From contig NZ_CP017147.1 in assembly GCF_001741865.1 (NCBI RefSeq), positions 496,001 to 560,000 of the forward strand: a stretch of 64,000 nt of DNA, written 5' to 3'. Source of the stretch: Bosea vaviloviae. GTDB taxonomy: Bacteria; Pseudomonadota; Alphaproteobacteria; Rhizobiales; Beijerinckiaceae. Both the position numbers and the translations under genes were made by a program. The notes beneath the pieces are model-generated. The model worked only from the letters and a program-made list of their open reading frames with translations. It was not told the DNA's origin and searched no databases. Shown piece by piece: positions 1 through 8,673 of this stretch (position 1 is its first letter; each line of letters begins with the position of its first letter).

Positions 1-216
1 AAGCTCGGTGAAGCGGTCCATGATAGCCGGCACCTGCTCATCACGGCGGCGGAGTGCTTCGGCGCGATCCGACGTGCCGAGGCTCTTCAATGTTTTCGAC
101 GTGCCGTAGGTCCGAGCGTAGGCCACGGCAACATCCTTCGGAACCCGGATGTTCAGGTAAAACATCCCCTGTTTGCCACGACGCCACAGCTTCACGGACG
201 TGCGTTCCCCGCGCAT
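1..216 (-). CDS. Tyrosine-type integrase, DUF6538 N-terminal part (partial, runs off left edge)
   Basis: The open frame from ATG at 216 to the window edge gives 72 residues starting MRGERTSVKLWRRGKQGMFY, followed by a stretch around NIRVPKDV and, further on, KSLGTSDRAEALRRRDEQ. This is the pattern of the DUF6538 domain that opens many phage and island tyrosine recombinases; the catalytic domain would lie left of the window. The gene starts 91 bp from the 3' end of a tRNA-Arg gene and reads away from it, the classic arrangement of an integrative element that uses the tRNA 3' end as attB. An in-frame GTG at 228 is a possible alternative start; no strong Shine-Dalgarno is seen before either. Family assignment is by motif recognition; the recombinase activity is inferred. 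Confidence 0.75.
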   Translation of the reverse strand, partial: MRGERTSVKLWRRGKQGMFYLNIRVPKDVAVAYARTYGTSKTLKSLGTSDRAEALRRRDEQVPAIMDRFTEL

Positions 217-306
217 GTTGTGTTGCACCCGTGTGTTGCAGGTTGAGCCGTAGATTGTGCTGATATCTGAGGAAGTTGCAGCAAATCAAGGATTTGCGTG
301 TAGAGC
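217..306. other. Interval between integrase start and tRNA-Arg 3' end; candidate attachment/operator region
   Basis: The interval holds a perfect 7-bp stem with a 3-nt loop (GCAAATC AAG GATTTGC, 281-297) and two close copies of GTGTTGCA at 220-240. Its position suits an element attachment core or integrase operator. The partner att site would lie outside the window, so the role is inference. Confidence 0.35.
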
Positions 307-383
<77 letters not shown>

Positions 384-411
384 GCACGCGAAACCGTGTA
401 GCATAATCGCC

Positions 412-1194
412 ATGCCGGTGAAGCCTCTTCTCGTCGTTTTTGTCGTTGTGGCAGCGCCTTTCAGCGCGGCCAGGGGCGCCGGGCCCTGCACGGAGCTGCC
501 GGCGGACGCGCCGGTCGTGCGGCTGGCCGGCGTCGATGCGGCCGGCGACCCCGTCCTGGCGGATGGCCGCAGTTTGCGGCTCGTCGGCATCGCGCCGCGC
601 CAGAACGCGGCGGAAGCGGCGCGCTTCGCCAGCGAAATCGGACAATGGCGCGACCGCGAGCTGAAGCTCGTCATCCTGGCCGGGAGCGACCGCTGGGGCC
701 GCTTGCCGGCGCGGCTGTTTGCGCCCGCCGAGGCCCCCGGCTCAGAACCGGCGAACCTTGCGGCTGCCCTGTTGCGCAGCGGCGCCGGGCAACGCCTGCC
801 GGAGGCGGCTTTTCCCGATTGCGGCGCGACACTCGCTGCGCGCCCCTCAGCCGCGCGCAATCAGGCGCAAACGGAGCCCAATCCGGTTGGGGACGCCATC
901 GATGGTCACGATATTGCCGCCTTGAAGGCGCAAGCGGGGCGCTTCGTGGCGGTCGAGGGACGGGTGGCTTCCGTGGGCGAGCGGGCGCAACGCACCTATC
1001 TGAATTTTTCAAGGCGGCGCACCGAGGCCGGTGCGATCATGCTGTCGCGCACAATATGGCGCGAACTCCAGGCTTCCGGCTGGACCGCGAGCGGGCTGAC
1101 CGGTAAACGCGTGCGAGCACGCGGTGTGCTATCGGGACAGGATGGCACCCTGCTCGAGGCGGCTTCGGCCGCCGCCCTGGAGCTGATCGACTGA
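412..1194 (+). CDS. Secreted thermonuclease (SNase)-like protein
   Basis: 260 residues with an N-terminal signal peptide (hydrophobic run LLVVFVVVAAPFSAARGAG). The middle part (RLVGIAPRQNAAEAARF, then KLVILAGSDRWGRLPARLF) follows the staphylococcal-nuclease-like OB fold: the RL.GI, Y.A.E and DRYGR-type elements are recognisable, but the catalytic Arg/Glu set is not intact as I read it. Enzymatic activity is therefore doubtful. The C-terminal about 100 residues (GRFVAVEGRVASVGERAQRT onward) resemble a second OB-like domain. It lies 4 bp upstream of the M48 protease gene and is probably cotranscribed, which suggests a joint periplasmic role. Function beyond family is not known to me. Confidence 0.65.
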   Translation: MPVKPLLVVFVVVAAPFSAARGAGPCTELPADAPVVRLAGVDAAGDPVLADGRSLRLVGIAPRQNAAEAARFASEIGQWRDRELKLVILAGSDRWGRLPARLFAPAEAPGSEPANLAAALLRSGAGQRLPEAAFPDCGATLAARPSAARNQAQTEPNPVGDAIDGHDIAALKAQAGRFVAVEGRVASVGERAQRTYLNFSRRRTEAGAIMLSRTIWRELQASGWTASGLTGKRVRARGVLSGQDGTLLEAASAAALELID

Positions 1195-1198
1195 CGGC

Positions 1199-2695
1199 AT
1201 GCTGGCGTTCTGGCGACACGGATACCGCGCTCTTCCCAAGCGGCTCATCGCGCTGGCCTTGCCGGCCGCGCTGCTCGTGGCGGCCTTTCTCGTGGCTTGC
1301 ACCAACGACCAGAGCGCCCTGCTGCCGCAGCAGACGACCGGCGGCGAGCTGGCGCCGCGCGTCAACGCGATCCAGCGCGCCTCGGACAGCGAGCATCAGC
1401 GGCTGCTGACGGCCTTCGGCGGCGAGTACCGCTCCCCCAACGCCCGCGCCGCGCTCGACGAGGTGGTCCAGCGGCTGGCCAAGGCGAGCGAGGGCCAGAT
1501 CGGCGCCTATGAAATCACCATCCTGAATTCGCCGGTGGTCAACGCCTTCGCCCTGCCCAATGGCCGGCTCTATGTCACGCGCGGCTTGCTGGCGCTCGCC
1601 AACGACACCGCCGAGATCGCCTCGGTGCTGGCCCATGAGATCGCCCATGTCACGGCGCAGCACGCGGTCGAGCGCGCCGAGAAGGAGCTTGAATCCGCTC
1701 TGGTCAGCCAGGTCGTCTCGCAGGTGCTGAAGGACCCCGCCGCAGGCGCGGCGGTGCAGGCGGGCTCGAAGCTCTCGCTCGCGCGCTTCTCGCGCCAGCA
1801 GGAGCTGACCGCCGACCAGATCAGCGTGCGCAACATCTCGCGCGCCGGCTACGACCCCTATGGCGCCGGCCGCTTCCTCGCGGCGCTCGGCCGCAACACC
1901 GCCTTCCGCAATTCCGGCCAGGGCCAGAGCGCCGAGGACAAGCGGCTCGACATTCTCTCCAGCCACCCCTCGACGCCCGAGCGCGTGGCCGCCGTCACCG
2001 CCGGCGCCCGCCAGATCGGCGCGCCGGGCATCGGCGAACGCGACGCCGGCCGCTGGCTCGCCGCGATCGACGGCATCGCCTATGGCGACGACCCGCGCGA
2101 CGGCGTGGTGCGCGGCAAGCGCTATCTCAACAGCGCATTGCGCATCGCCTTCACCGCCCCGGACGGCTTCAGCCTGGAGTCGGCGCGCGACATGGTGATC
2201 GGCGTCAGCGCCAACGGCAACCAGGCGCTGCGCTTCGATTCCGTCACGCTGAAAGCGGGCCAGACGCTGGAGGCCTATGTCGCCTCCGGCTGGATCGACG
2301 GCGTCGAGACCGGCGCGGTCGAGCATCTCGACGTCGCGGGCCAGCCCGCCGTCATCACCACCGGCAAGGGCACCGACTGGACCTTCAGGCTCGCCGCGAT
2401 CCAGGCCGGCGGGCGGGTCTATCGCTTCATCCTGGCAGCGAAGGGCGCAAATGACCCGGAGCGGCCGATGCGTGCCGTGATCGAAAGCTTCCGCGCCCTG
2501 ACAGCGCCGGAAGCACAGGCCGCCAGGCCGATGCAGATCCGCATCGTCACCGCCTCGGCCGGCGACACCGCTGCCACCATGGCGGCGCGCATGCCCAGCC
2601 TGGACCGCGCGCAGGAGGTCTTCCTGGTCCTGAACGGGCTGGATCGCAGCGGCCCGCTGACGGCGGGGCAGCGCTACAAGATCGTCGCGGAATAG
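1199..2695 (+). CDS. M48-family zinc metalloprotease, lipoprotein, BepA/YfgC-like
   Basis: 498 residues. The N-terminus ends in a lipobox (LVAC, Cys at about 34), so the mature protein is predicted to be a lipoprotein. The zinc-binding HExxH is HEIAH at 146-150 (ASVLAHEIAHVTAQHAVE), and the third ligand is expected in the ELTADQISVR segment. The C-terminal 50 residues (TASAGDTAATMAARMP...LTAGQRYKIV) look like a LysM-type module that may hold the protein at peptidoglycan. BepA-type proteases act in outer-membrane protein assembly quality control in other proteobacteria; the same role here is inference. The start is the ATG just after the stop of the nuclease-like gene. Confidence 0.9.
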   Translation: MLAFWRHGYRALPKRLIALALPAALLVAAFLVACTNDQSALLPQQTTGGELAPRVNAIQRASDSEHQRLLTAFGGEYRSPNARAALDEVVQRLAKASEGQIGAYEITILNSPVVNAFALPNGRLYVTRGLLALANDTAEIASVLAHEIAHVTAQHAVERAEKELESALVSQVVSQVLKDPAAGAAVQAGSKLSLARFSRQQELTADQISVRNISRAGYDPYGAGRFLAALGRNTAFRNSGQGQSAEDKRLDILSSHPSTPERVAAVTAGARQIGAPGIGERDAGRWLAAIDGIAYGDDPRDGVVRGKRYLNSALRIAFTAPDGFSLESARDMVIGVSANGNQALRFDSVTLKAGQTLEAYVASGWIDGVETGAVEHLDVAGQPAVITTGKGTDWTFRLAAIQAGGRVYRFILAAKGANDPERPMRAVIESFRALTAPEAQAARPMQIRIVTASAGDTAATMAARMPSLDRAQEVFLVLNGLDRSGPLTAGQRYKIVAE

Positions 2696-2756
2696 CGACC
2701 GGCCGCGGCGCTCTTATACTGACGGCCTTCAGCGCTGAGCGAGAGCGTTATTCTCG

Positions 2757-3213
2757 CCCGTCATTCCGGGACATGGCGCAGCCATGGGCCCGGAACCCAG
2801 AACCGATGCGCGTGCTCGTGAAGCGACCCGGCGACCCATTCCTTCTCAAACCGATGCCATCTCAAGCAACGGCATCGGTTCTGGGTTCCGGGCTCGATCC
2901 TTCGGATCGCCCCGGAATGACTGGGGAGCCTCAGCCATAAATCGGTGTCGAAACCCGTGGCATGAGAGCCGGTTTGGAACCTCCAGCCCTCATCCTTCGA
3001 GACGCGGCCCGCATCGTCATTGCGAGCGAAGCGAAGCAATCCAGAAGGTCTCGCTCGACGGCGCCTGGATTGCTTCGTCGCTGACGCTCCTCGCAATGAC
3101 GGGGTGGGCGACCGCTGCCTTTCCAAGCAGCGGCATCGGTTCTGGGTTCCAGGCTCGATCCTTCGGATCGCCCCGGAATGACGGCGCGACCTCAGTCATA
3201 GGTCGGTGTCAAA
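2757..3213. repeat. Nest of dispersed intergenic repeats
   Basis: This gene-free stretch (2696-3261) is almost wholly repetitive. Two direct copies of an about 87-bp unit lie at 2866-2953 and 3127-3213; both contain GGCATCGGTTCTGGGTTCC, CGATCCTTCGGATCG and GGAATGAC, and end near TCGGTGTC. A partial inverted copy of the first segment is at 2761-2809. A different palindromic repeat (3015-3101) is nested between the two direct copies. I see no coding sequence here. Confidence 0.8.
3015..3101. repeat. Dispersed palindromic repeat, family A, copy 1
   Basis: Inverted arms CGTCATTGCGAGCG...GAAGCAATCCAG and CTGGATTGCTTCG...CTCGCAATGACG enclose a variable centre. Further copies are at 13762-13841 and 18422-18535. 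The same type is widespread between genes of Rhizobiales genomes (established); mobility is not shown here. Confidence 0.85.
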
Positions 3214-3261
3214 GGCCGTTGGCATTACGGATACAATTCGCAACCAAAACCCGCTGAGACG

Positions 3262-3290
3262 AAAAAACCCGGCGGTCGCCCGCCGGGTTT
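3262..3290 (-). terminator. Rho-independent terminator of carD
   Basis: Reading the minus strand, AACCCGGCGG-GCGA-CCGCCGGGTT is followed at once by a run of six T (AAAAAA at 3262-3267 on the plus strand). It lies 27 bp past the carD stop codon. Confidence 0.9.
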
Positions 3291-3316
3291 CTCTTGATCT
3301 CACAGGGAAAGCAGCC

Positions 3317-3916
3317 TCAGGCGGCTTCTTCCTGGATGTCGTCATTGTCGCCTTCGATCTCGGCTTCAGCCTCGGCTGCCTCACCCTTGGCGGCGCGGCG
3401 CGGCGATTTGGCGAGCTGGCCCTCGATCTTCTTCAGGGCCTCGGTCTCGGTGATGTCGTCGACGACGGCGATCTCGCGGGTCATGCGATCGACGGCTGCC
3501 TCATAGAGCTGGCGCTCGGAGTAGGACTGCTCCGGTTGCGCCTCAGAGCGATAGAGATCGCGCACGACCTCGGCGATCGCGACGAGATCGCCCGAATTGA
3601 TCTTGGCCTCGTATTCCTGCGCCCGGCGCGACCACATGGTGCGCTTGATGCGCGCGCGGCCGGTCAGCGTGGTCAGGGCCTTGGTGACGCTCTCCGCATC
3701 GGCGAGCTTGCGCAGGCCGACGCTGGCGGCCTTGGCCGTCGGAACGCGCAGGGTCATCTTGTCCTTGGCGAAGCTGACGACGAAGAGCTCGAGCTTGAAA
3801 CCCGCGACTTCCTGCTCCTCAATCGCCGTGATCTGGCCGACGCCATGAGACGGGTAGACGACGAACTCGCCCGTCTTGAAACCTAGGCGCACAACAGCTT
3901 TCTTCACCATGGACAT
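3317..3916 (-). CDS. carD: CarD family transcriptional regulator
   Basis: 199 residues. The N-terminal half (FKTGEFVVYPSHGVGQITAI, then FVVSFAKDKMTLRVP) is the CarD/TRCF Tudor-like RNA-polymerase interaction domain. The middle (KRTMWSRRAQEYEAKINSGD) is the helical DNA-binding part with the conserved W and RR.Q.YE elements. The C-terminus is an acidic low-complexity tail. CarD binds the RNAP beta subunit and stabilises open complexes in other bacteria (established). ATG at 3916 is preceded by AGGAG at a good distance; a second ATG two codons on is also possible. It lies downstream of fdxA and the S4 gene on the same strand, an order I recall from other Rhizobiales. Confidence 0.93.
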   Translation of the reverse strand: MSMVKKAVVRLGFKTGEFVVYPSHGVGQITAIEEQEVAGFKLELFVVSFAKDKMTLRVPTAKAASVGLRKLADAESVTKALTTLTGRARIKRTMWSRRAQEYEAKINSGDLVAIAEVVRDLYRSEAQPEQSYSERQLYEAAVDRMTREIAVVDDITETEALKKIEGQLAKSPRRAAKGEAAEAEAEIEGDNDDIQEEAA

Positions 3917-4305
3917 GCCGTTACGACTCCTGACCGGACCGCTTGACGCGGGCTTGACGTTGTCCGCCTCCGGACGGGATGACCGGAGGCGCTTTGCCTG
4001 ATGCGAACGGACCGATCACCGGATCGGCCCAAATGCTTCACGCGTCCCTCAGCCGACCGTTTCATACGCGCCCAAAGACAACGGACGACTTCGCTCCGGC
4101 AACGCACCGGGAGCTGGGATCGTTCGTATCGAAGGGAGCGCCCCGTTCGTGAAACCTCGCAGGGGCATGCGGAACGAATTCGACTATGCTGATATGCATA
4201 GCACAAAAAACACGCCGAATCAAAGGTAAACGCGTTTTGGCCTCGGCTCGGCGCGCAATGCAGCCAAGCAAGTCAGCACTCAGCCCTGTTCACGTAGCGG
4301 CAGAT
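3917..4305. promoter_or_regulatory. 389-bp leader region upstream of carD, with stem-loops
   Basis: No coding sequence is supported. Two structures stand out: a perfect 9-bp inverted repeat CGCCTCCGG/CCGGAGGCG (3965-3973 and 3983-3991) about 50 nt before the carD start, and CTATGC-TGATAT-GCATAG (4184-4201). The second lies in a locally A+T-richer stretch and could be a promoter-proximal operator. Both roles are inference. Confidence 0.4.
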
Positions 4306-4644
4306 TCAGTCGCCCTCGCCGGGTTCCGGCGAGAAATGCTCATCGAGCTTGCCGGCCACCCCGTCGAAGGCTTTCGCATCCGGCGGCGCGTCCTTCTTCT
4401 GGGTGATATTGGGCCAGGATGAGGCATATTTCGAGTTGAGCTGCAGCCAGCTTTCGAGGCCCGGCTCGGTGTCGGGCTTGATCGCCTCGGCCGGGCATTC
4501 CGGCTCGCAGACGCCGCAATCGATGCACTCGTCGGGATGAATGACGAGCATGTTCTCGCCTTCATAGAAGCAGTCGACCGGACAGACCTCGACGCAATCC
4601 ATGTACTTGCACTTGATGCAGTTCTCGGTGACCACATAGGTCAT
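4306..4644 (-). CDS. fdxA: Ferredoxin FdxA, seven-iron (3Fe-4S / 4Fe-4S)
   Basis: 112 residues with the two cluster motifs of the Azotobacter FdI type: [18 protein letters not shown] near the N-terminus, where the spacing fits a 3Fe-4S centre, and [12 protein letters not shown] at residues about 40-51 for the 4Fe-4S centre. The C-terminal extension after the clusters (about 60 residues, [19 protein letters not shown]) is typical of alphaproteobacterial FdxA. It acts as a low-potential cytosolic electron carrier; the partner is unknown. The ATG at 4644 is unambiguous. Confidence 0.95.
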   Translation of the reverse strand: MTYVVTENCIKCKYMDCVEVCPVDCFYEGENMLVIHPDECIDCGVCEPECPAEAIKPDTEPGLESWLQLNSKYASSWPNITQKKDAPPDAKAFDGVAGKLDEHFSPEPGEGD

Positions 4645-4821
4645 GTCGTCCGTCCTTCTTCGTCCGCGCGCGGCCGCCTCATAAAGCGCCGAAGGGCGCG
4701 GGTTTCAAGGCCGTTTTCAGGCCATTCGGCAGCAGGATCTTCTTCCCGGAGCGCCATGCGGAGATGGAAATTCCCAAGACCGGCCCAGCGGCGTTCATAT
4801 GTATACAAATGAATATTCAGC

Positions 4822-5133
4822 TTAATCGCCCGGCTTCCCCTCGGCAAGCGACGGATCGTCGCGCGCCGCGCCGTTCAATGGCTCGTAGAGCAGCCGCGCC
4901 TCCTCGTAAGGACCGCGCCGCGCGCCCAGCTCCAGCACCCGCACGACGAGCGTGGCATGCGGCAGGGCCAGGGTCAGCACGTCGCCAAGCTTGAGCCCAT
5001 GCGCGGCGTTCTCGATCCTGCGCCCCTCGACCCTGACATGCCCATCCTCGACCAGGCGCACCGCAACAGGGCGCGTCCTAGCGAAACGCGCGAACCAGAG
5101 CCATTTGTCGAGGCGCTGCCGATCCTGCCGCAA
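4822..5133 (-). CDS. RNA-binding S4 domain protein (Hsp15/HslR-like)
   Basis: 103 residues. The N-terminal half is an S4 RNA-binding domain: QRLDKWLWFARFARTR, then VEDGHVRVEGRR and KLGDVLTL. The remainder is a short basic tail without further domains. Hsp15 in Escherichia coli binds stalled 50S subunits with nascent chain; a similar role is possible. It lies between the helicase gene and fdxA on the same strand; gaps of 144 bp and 177 bp leave room for separate promoters. Confidence 0.88.
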   Translation of the reverse strand: MRQDRQRLDKWLWFARFARTRPVAVRLVEDGHVRVEGRRIENAAHGLKLGDVLTLALPHATLVVRVLELGARRGPYEEARLLYEPLNGAARDDPSLAEGKPGD

Positions 5134-5167
5134 GGGCCGCCTTTCCGTTCAGCGTCGTGAGTTCAGA

Positions 5168-5200
5168 GTATGTCCGCGTTTCTCCGAACCGCGGACATAC
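5168..5200. repeat. Perfect 11-bp inverted repeat between helicase and S4 genes
   Basis: Arms GTATGTCCGCG (5168-5178) and CGCGGACATAC (5190-5200) are separated by an 11-nt loop. No T-run follows on either strand, so it is not a standard terminator. It may be an operator or a transcript-end hairpin of the helicase gene. Confidence 0.6.
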
Positions 5201-5211
5201 TCGACCTCCTT

Positions 5212-5265
5212 GTTTTATCGCATTGCCTTCACGCGAACCGGTGTCCACTTCGCGCGAAAATGCTC
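5212..5265. repeat. Dispersed repeat, family B (GCGAA..CCGGT type), copy 1
   Basis: Read on the minus strand: GAGCATTTTCGCGCGAAGTG, then GACACCGGTTCGCGTGAAGG and AATGCGATAAAAC. This is a well-known short interspersed element type in Rhizobiales. Related copies are at 40170-40201, 45281-45330 and 46028-46070. Confidence 0.75.
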
Positions 5266-5277
5266 AGCATCGCCCGC

Positions 5278-8200
5278 TCAGGTCTTGCGCCCCTCAAGCT
5301 GGGCCTTGAGCGCTGCAAGCTTGGCGAAGGGCGAATCCGGATCCGGCTCGCGCTCGGCCGGCCTCGGGCGCTGCGGCTGCTGGAAACGCTCGCCACCGCG
5401 ATCCTCGCGGCGCGGCCCGCCCGGCCGCTGATCACGCTTGAACTCGGGCCGCGGGCCACGACCCTGCTCGGGACGCCCGCCGCGTGGCGGCTGCCCCTGG
5501 CGCGGCGCATCGTCGCGCCGTGGTCCCCGCTCCGGACGCGGCGCGGCAGGTGCAGCCTCAGCACCAGCTGCCACGGTCACGGCCGGGCGATCCTGCCCAC
5601 CCTCGCGCCGCCTGTCATCGGGCCGCCCGCCGCGGTTGGGCCTGTCGCCGCGACGACCGCCCGGCTGGCGTTCGCCCGGGGCGCCTTCGCGCGGGGAGCC
5701 GCGGCCCGCCTGTTCGGGCCTGCGCCCGCCCTGGTGGCGATGCGGCCGCCAGACCTCAATCAGTTCCGGCTCGGCTGGCGCGGGCGTTGCGGTCACAGCC
5801 AGTTCGGTCGCCTCGGCAGCCTCGCTGGCCTCGACAGCAGCGTCCACCAGTGCCGGCGCAGCCGTCTCCTCGGCAGCGGCGTCCGCCGGTGCCGGCGCGG
5901 CCGGCTCCTCGGCGGCAGCCGGCAAGGCCGACATCAGATCAGCCGGAACGGCCACGGGCTCCGGCTCAGGCTCCGGCTCGGGAGCGACAGCCGCTTCGGT
6001 TTCCGCCGGGACCGGCGCAACCGCCTCCGTCACCTCGGATACGGACGCCACGGCCTCAGTAACAGCCTCGGGCTCGGCGGCAGAAGCGGGCTCGTCGGAG
6101 ACCACGCCCTCCGCCGCTTGCTCGGCAGCCTCAGTGGCAACGACAGCCTCATCAACCTTGACCGGCTCCGCCTTCGGCGCCGGGGGCGCAGCCAACGGCA
6201 CGGTGATAGCCGGGCCCGGACGCTTGACCGAGACATAGCCGAGCGAACGCAGGATCGAGGCGAAATCCTCGCCGGCGCAGCCGACGAGCGAGGTCATCGC
6301 GCCGGTGGCGACGAAACCGTCCTGATCGGCGGCGCCAGTCGGCGGGGTGCCCTGGGTGAGGCCCGGACGATAGGCGATCGCCGGCCGGATCAGATCGGCC
6401 AGGCGCTCCAGGATATCGACGCGCACGGCGCGCTCGCCGCAGACGCGATAGCCGGCGGCGCGATAGAGCCCCTTGGGAACCGCCTTGTCGACCGCAAACG
6501 AGGTCCGGCCCGAGGCCGCCAGATGGGCGATGTCATCAAGCCCGCTCATCTCCGGCGAACCGTGCTTCAGGGCCCAGAGCTGGGCCGCGAGCGCCCGCGG
6601 TGCCGGCTTCAACAGCGCCGGCACATAGAGATGGAAAGCACCGAAACGGATGCCGAGCTGACGCAGGGCGGCACGGCCCTCCTGGTCGAGCGCCTTCATC
6701 TCCTCGCCGACCTTGGTGCGTTCGAGCACGCCGAGCGATTCGGCGACCTGATAAGCGATGCCGCGTGCGATGCCGGTCAGCGTCGTCGCGTCCTCCAGCA
6801 GCAGCAGCGCGCCGAGCAGGCGGGTGACGTGATTCTTCAGCCAGAGCGTCAGGCGCGTCTCGACCTGCTCGCGCGCCGGCCCCGTCAGATGTTCCTCGAC
6901 CAGCAGGCGCAGGCGCGGCTCGATTGCCTTCTCGCCCGCGACCAGGCGCGCCACCGGCTCACCGACCCAGCGCAGCAAACCGTCATGCGACAACACGAAA
7001 GCATCGTCGCCGGCCAGAACGACACGCGCGGCGCGCGCTTCGATCTCGCTGGCGAGCGCCTTCATCGCAGCCATATTCAGGGCTTTCGCCTCCGGCCCGC
7101 CGGCCTTCGGGTCCGCCGTGAAGCGAAACCCCTGCAGCATTCCGACGTGCTGGCCCTCGACGAGCACATCGCCCGCCGTGGTGACCTCAGCCTCCAACAT
7201 GGTATTCTCCCGCAAACGACGCATCAGCACACTCGTGCGCCGATCCACAAAACGGCTGGCAAGCCTCTCGTGCAAAGCGTCCGACAGCTTGTCCTCTACA
7301 AGACGCGCCACCCCCTGCCAATGCTCAGGATCAGGCAACCAGTCGGGACGGTTGGCGACGAAGGTCCAGGTTCGCACCTGCGCGATGCGGGCCGACAGCG
7401 TGTCGATCTCACCATCCGTGCGATCAAGCGCCGAAAGCTGGGCGTGATACCAGTCGATATCAAGCCGGCCATGGCGCATCAGGCGCAGATAAAGCGTCGT
7501 CGCGAGGTCCGCGTGCTGCATCGGCGCGATCTTGCGGTAATCGGGCAGTCCGCAAACCTCCCAGAGCCGCTCGACCGCAGGACGCCCCTGCGCCAGCGCC
7601 TTGACGTCCGGGTCCTTCGCCAGGATTTCCAGCGTCGTCATGTCCTCGGCGATCAGCGCCCGCGTCAGCCCCGGCTCGGAAGGCTGCATATTGAGGCTGT
7701 CGAGCAAACTTTCGATCGAACGCTGGTCGAGATCGGTGTTGCGCCATTGCAACTGTCTGACTGGTTCGAAGCGATGGTTCTCGATCGCCTCGACGAGATC
7801 AGCCTCGAAGGGTGGGCAACGTCCGCTGATGCCGAAGGTGCCGTCGCGCAGATGCCGCCCCGCCCGCCCCGCGATCTGGCCGAACTCCGCCGGATTGAGC
7901 CTGCGGAAATGATGGCCGTCGAACTTCTTGTCGGCGGCGAAGGCGATATGGTCGACATCGAGATTGAGCCCCATGCCGATCGCATCAGTCGCGACGAGAT
8001 AGTCGACATCGCCCGATTGGTAGATCTCGACCTGCGCATTGCGGGTGCGCGGCGACAAGGCGCCCAGCACCACCGCCGCCCCGCCCTTCTGCCGGCGGAT
8101 CAGCTCGGCGATGGCATAGACCTCCTCGACCGAGAAGGCGACGATGGCCGAGCGCGGCGGCAGCCTCGTGATCTTGCGATCGCCGGCGAACAGCAATTGC

Positions 8201-8673
8201 GACAGGCGCGGGCGCGTGACGACGTTGACGCCGGGGATGAGCTGCTCGATCAGCGGCTTCATCGTGCCGGCCCCGATCAGCATGGTCTCGGCCCGGCCGC
8301 GCCGGTTCATCAGCCGGTCGGTGAAGACATGGCCGCGGTCGAGATCGGCGGCGAGCTGGATCTCGTCGATGGCGACAAAATCGACCGCGAGATCGCGCGG
8401 CATCGCTTCAACCGTGCAGACCCAGAAGCGCGGCCGCTCCGGCTTGATCTTCTCCTCGCCGGTGACGAGCGCGACAGCGTCGGCGCCGACCTTCTCGACC
8501 ACGCGGCTGTAGACCTCGCGCGCCAGCAGCCGAAGCGGCAGGCCGATCATGCCTGTCGGATGCGCCACCATCCGCTCGATCGCGAGATGCGTCTTGCCGG
8601 TATTGGTGGGGCCGAGAACCGCGGTGACGCCGTTTGCACGGACAGAGCGAGGCAAGGGACGAGCTGAAATCAA
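5278..8673 (-). CDS. SUV3-like superfamily 2 RNA/DNA helicase with long charged C-terminal tail
   Basis: 1131 residues. Motif I is GPTNTGKTH at 21-29, motif II DEIQ at 103-106, motif VI QIAGRAGRH at 266-274. These match the Suv3/MgpS helicases, which in alphaproteobacteria are relatives of the mitochondrial degradosome helicase (established family relation). The globular part ends near residue 815 (FASILRSLGYVSVKRPGPAI). The rest is low complexity: first an Ala/Glu/Pro-rich acidic block, then an Arg/Gly/Pro/Gln-rich basic block with many RGG-like patches. This resembles the RNA- and partner-binding tails of RNase E, so a role in RNA turnover is inferred. The ATG at 8673 opens the motif I region with no room for a signal peptide; the protein is cytosolic. 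Confidence 0.9.
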   Translation of the reverse strand: MISARPLPRSVRANGVTAVLGPTNTGKTHLAIERMVAHPTGMIGLPLRLLAREVYSRVVEKVGADAVALVTGEEKIKPERPRFWVCTVEAMPRDLAVDFVAIDEIQLAADLDRGHVFTDRLMNRRGRAETMLIGAGTMKPLIEQLIPGVNVVTRPRLSQLLFAGDRKITRLPPRSAIVAFSVEEVYAIAELIRRQKGGAAVVLGALSPRTRNAQVEIYQSGDVDYLVATDAIGMGLNLDVDHIAFAADKKFDGHHFRRLNPAEFGQIAGRAGRHLRDGTFGISGRCPPFEADLVEAIENHRFEPVRQLQWRNTDLDQRSIESLLDSLNMQPSEPGLTRALIAEDMTTLEILAKDPDVKALAQGRPAVERLWEVCGLPDYRKIAPMQHADLATTLYLRLMRHGRLDIDWYHAQLSALDRTDGEIDTLSARIAQVRTWTFVANRPDWLPDPEHWQGVARLVEDKLSDALHERLASRFVDRRTSVLMRRLRENTMLEAEVTTAGDVLVEGQHVGMLQGFRFTADPKAGGPEAKALNMAAMKALASEIEARAARVVLAGDDAFVLSHDGLLRWVGEPVARLVAGEKAIEPRLRLLVEEHLTGPAREQVETRLTLWLKNHVTRLLGALLLLEDATTLTGIARGIAYQVAESLGVLERTKVGEEMKALDQEGRAALRQLGIRFGAFHLYVPALLKPAPRALAAQLWALKHGSPEMSGLDDIAHLAASGRTSFAVDKAVPKGLYRAAGYRVCGERAVRVDILERLADLIRPAIAYRPGLTQGTPPTGAADQDGFVATGAMTSLVGCAGEDFASILRSLGYVSVKRPGPAITVPLAAPPAPKAEPVKVDEAVVATEAAEQAAEGVVSDEPASAAEPEAVTEAVASVSEVTEAVAPVPAETEAAVAPEPEPEPEPVAVPADLMSALPAAAEEPAAPAPADAAAEETAAPALVDAAVEASEAAEATELAVTATPAPAEPELIEVWRPHRHQGGRRPEQAGRGSPREGAPGERQPGGRRGDRPNRGGRPDDRRREGGQDRPAVTVAAGAEAAPAAPRPERGPRRDDAPRQGQPPRGGRPEQGRGPRPEFKRDQRPGGPRREDRGGERFQQPQRPRPAEREPDPDSPFAKLAALKAQLEGRKT

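Noticed and set aside
5168..5200. Rho-independent terminator for the helicase
   Set aside because: The 11-bp hairpin is strong, but no T-run follows on the minus strand, so it is listed only as an inverted repeat.
5170..8667. 1165-codon open frame on the plus strand opposite the helicase gene
   Set aside because: Its translation is Arg/Leu/His-rich low complexity with no domain, and it mirrors the helicase gene, which has intact motifs. Long antisense frames are common in GC-rich DNA.
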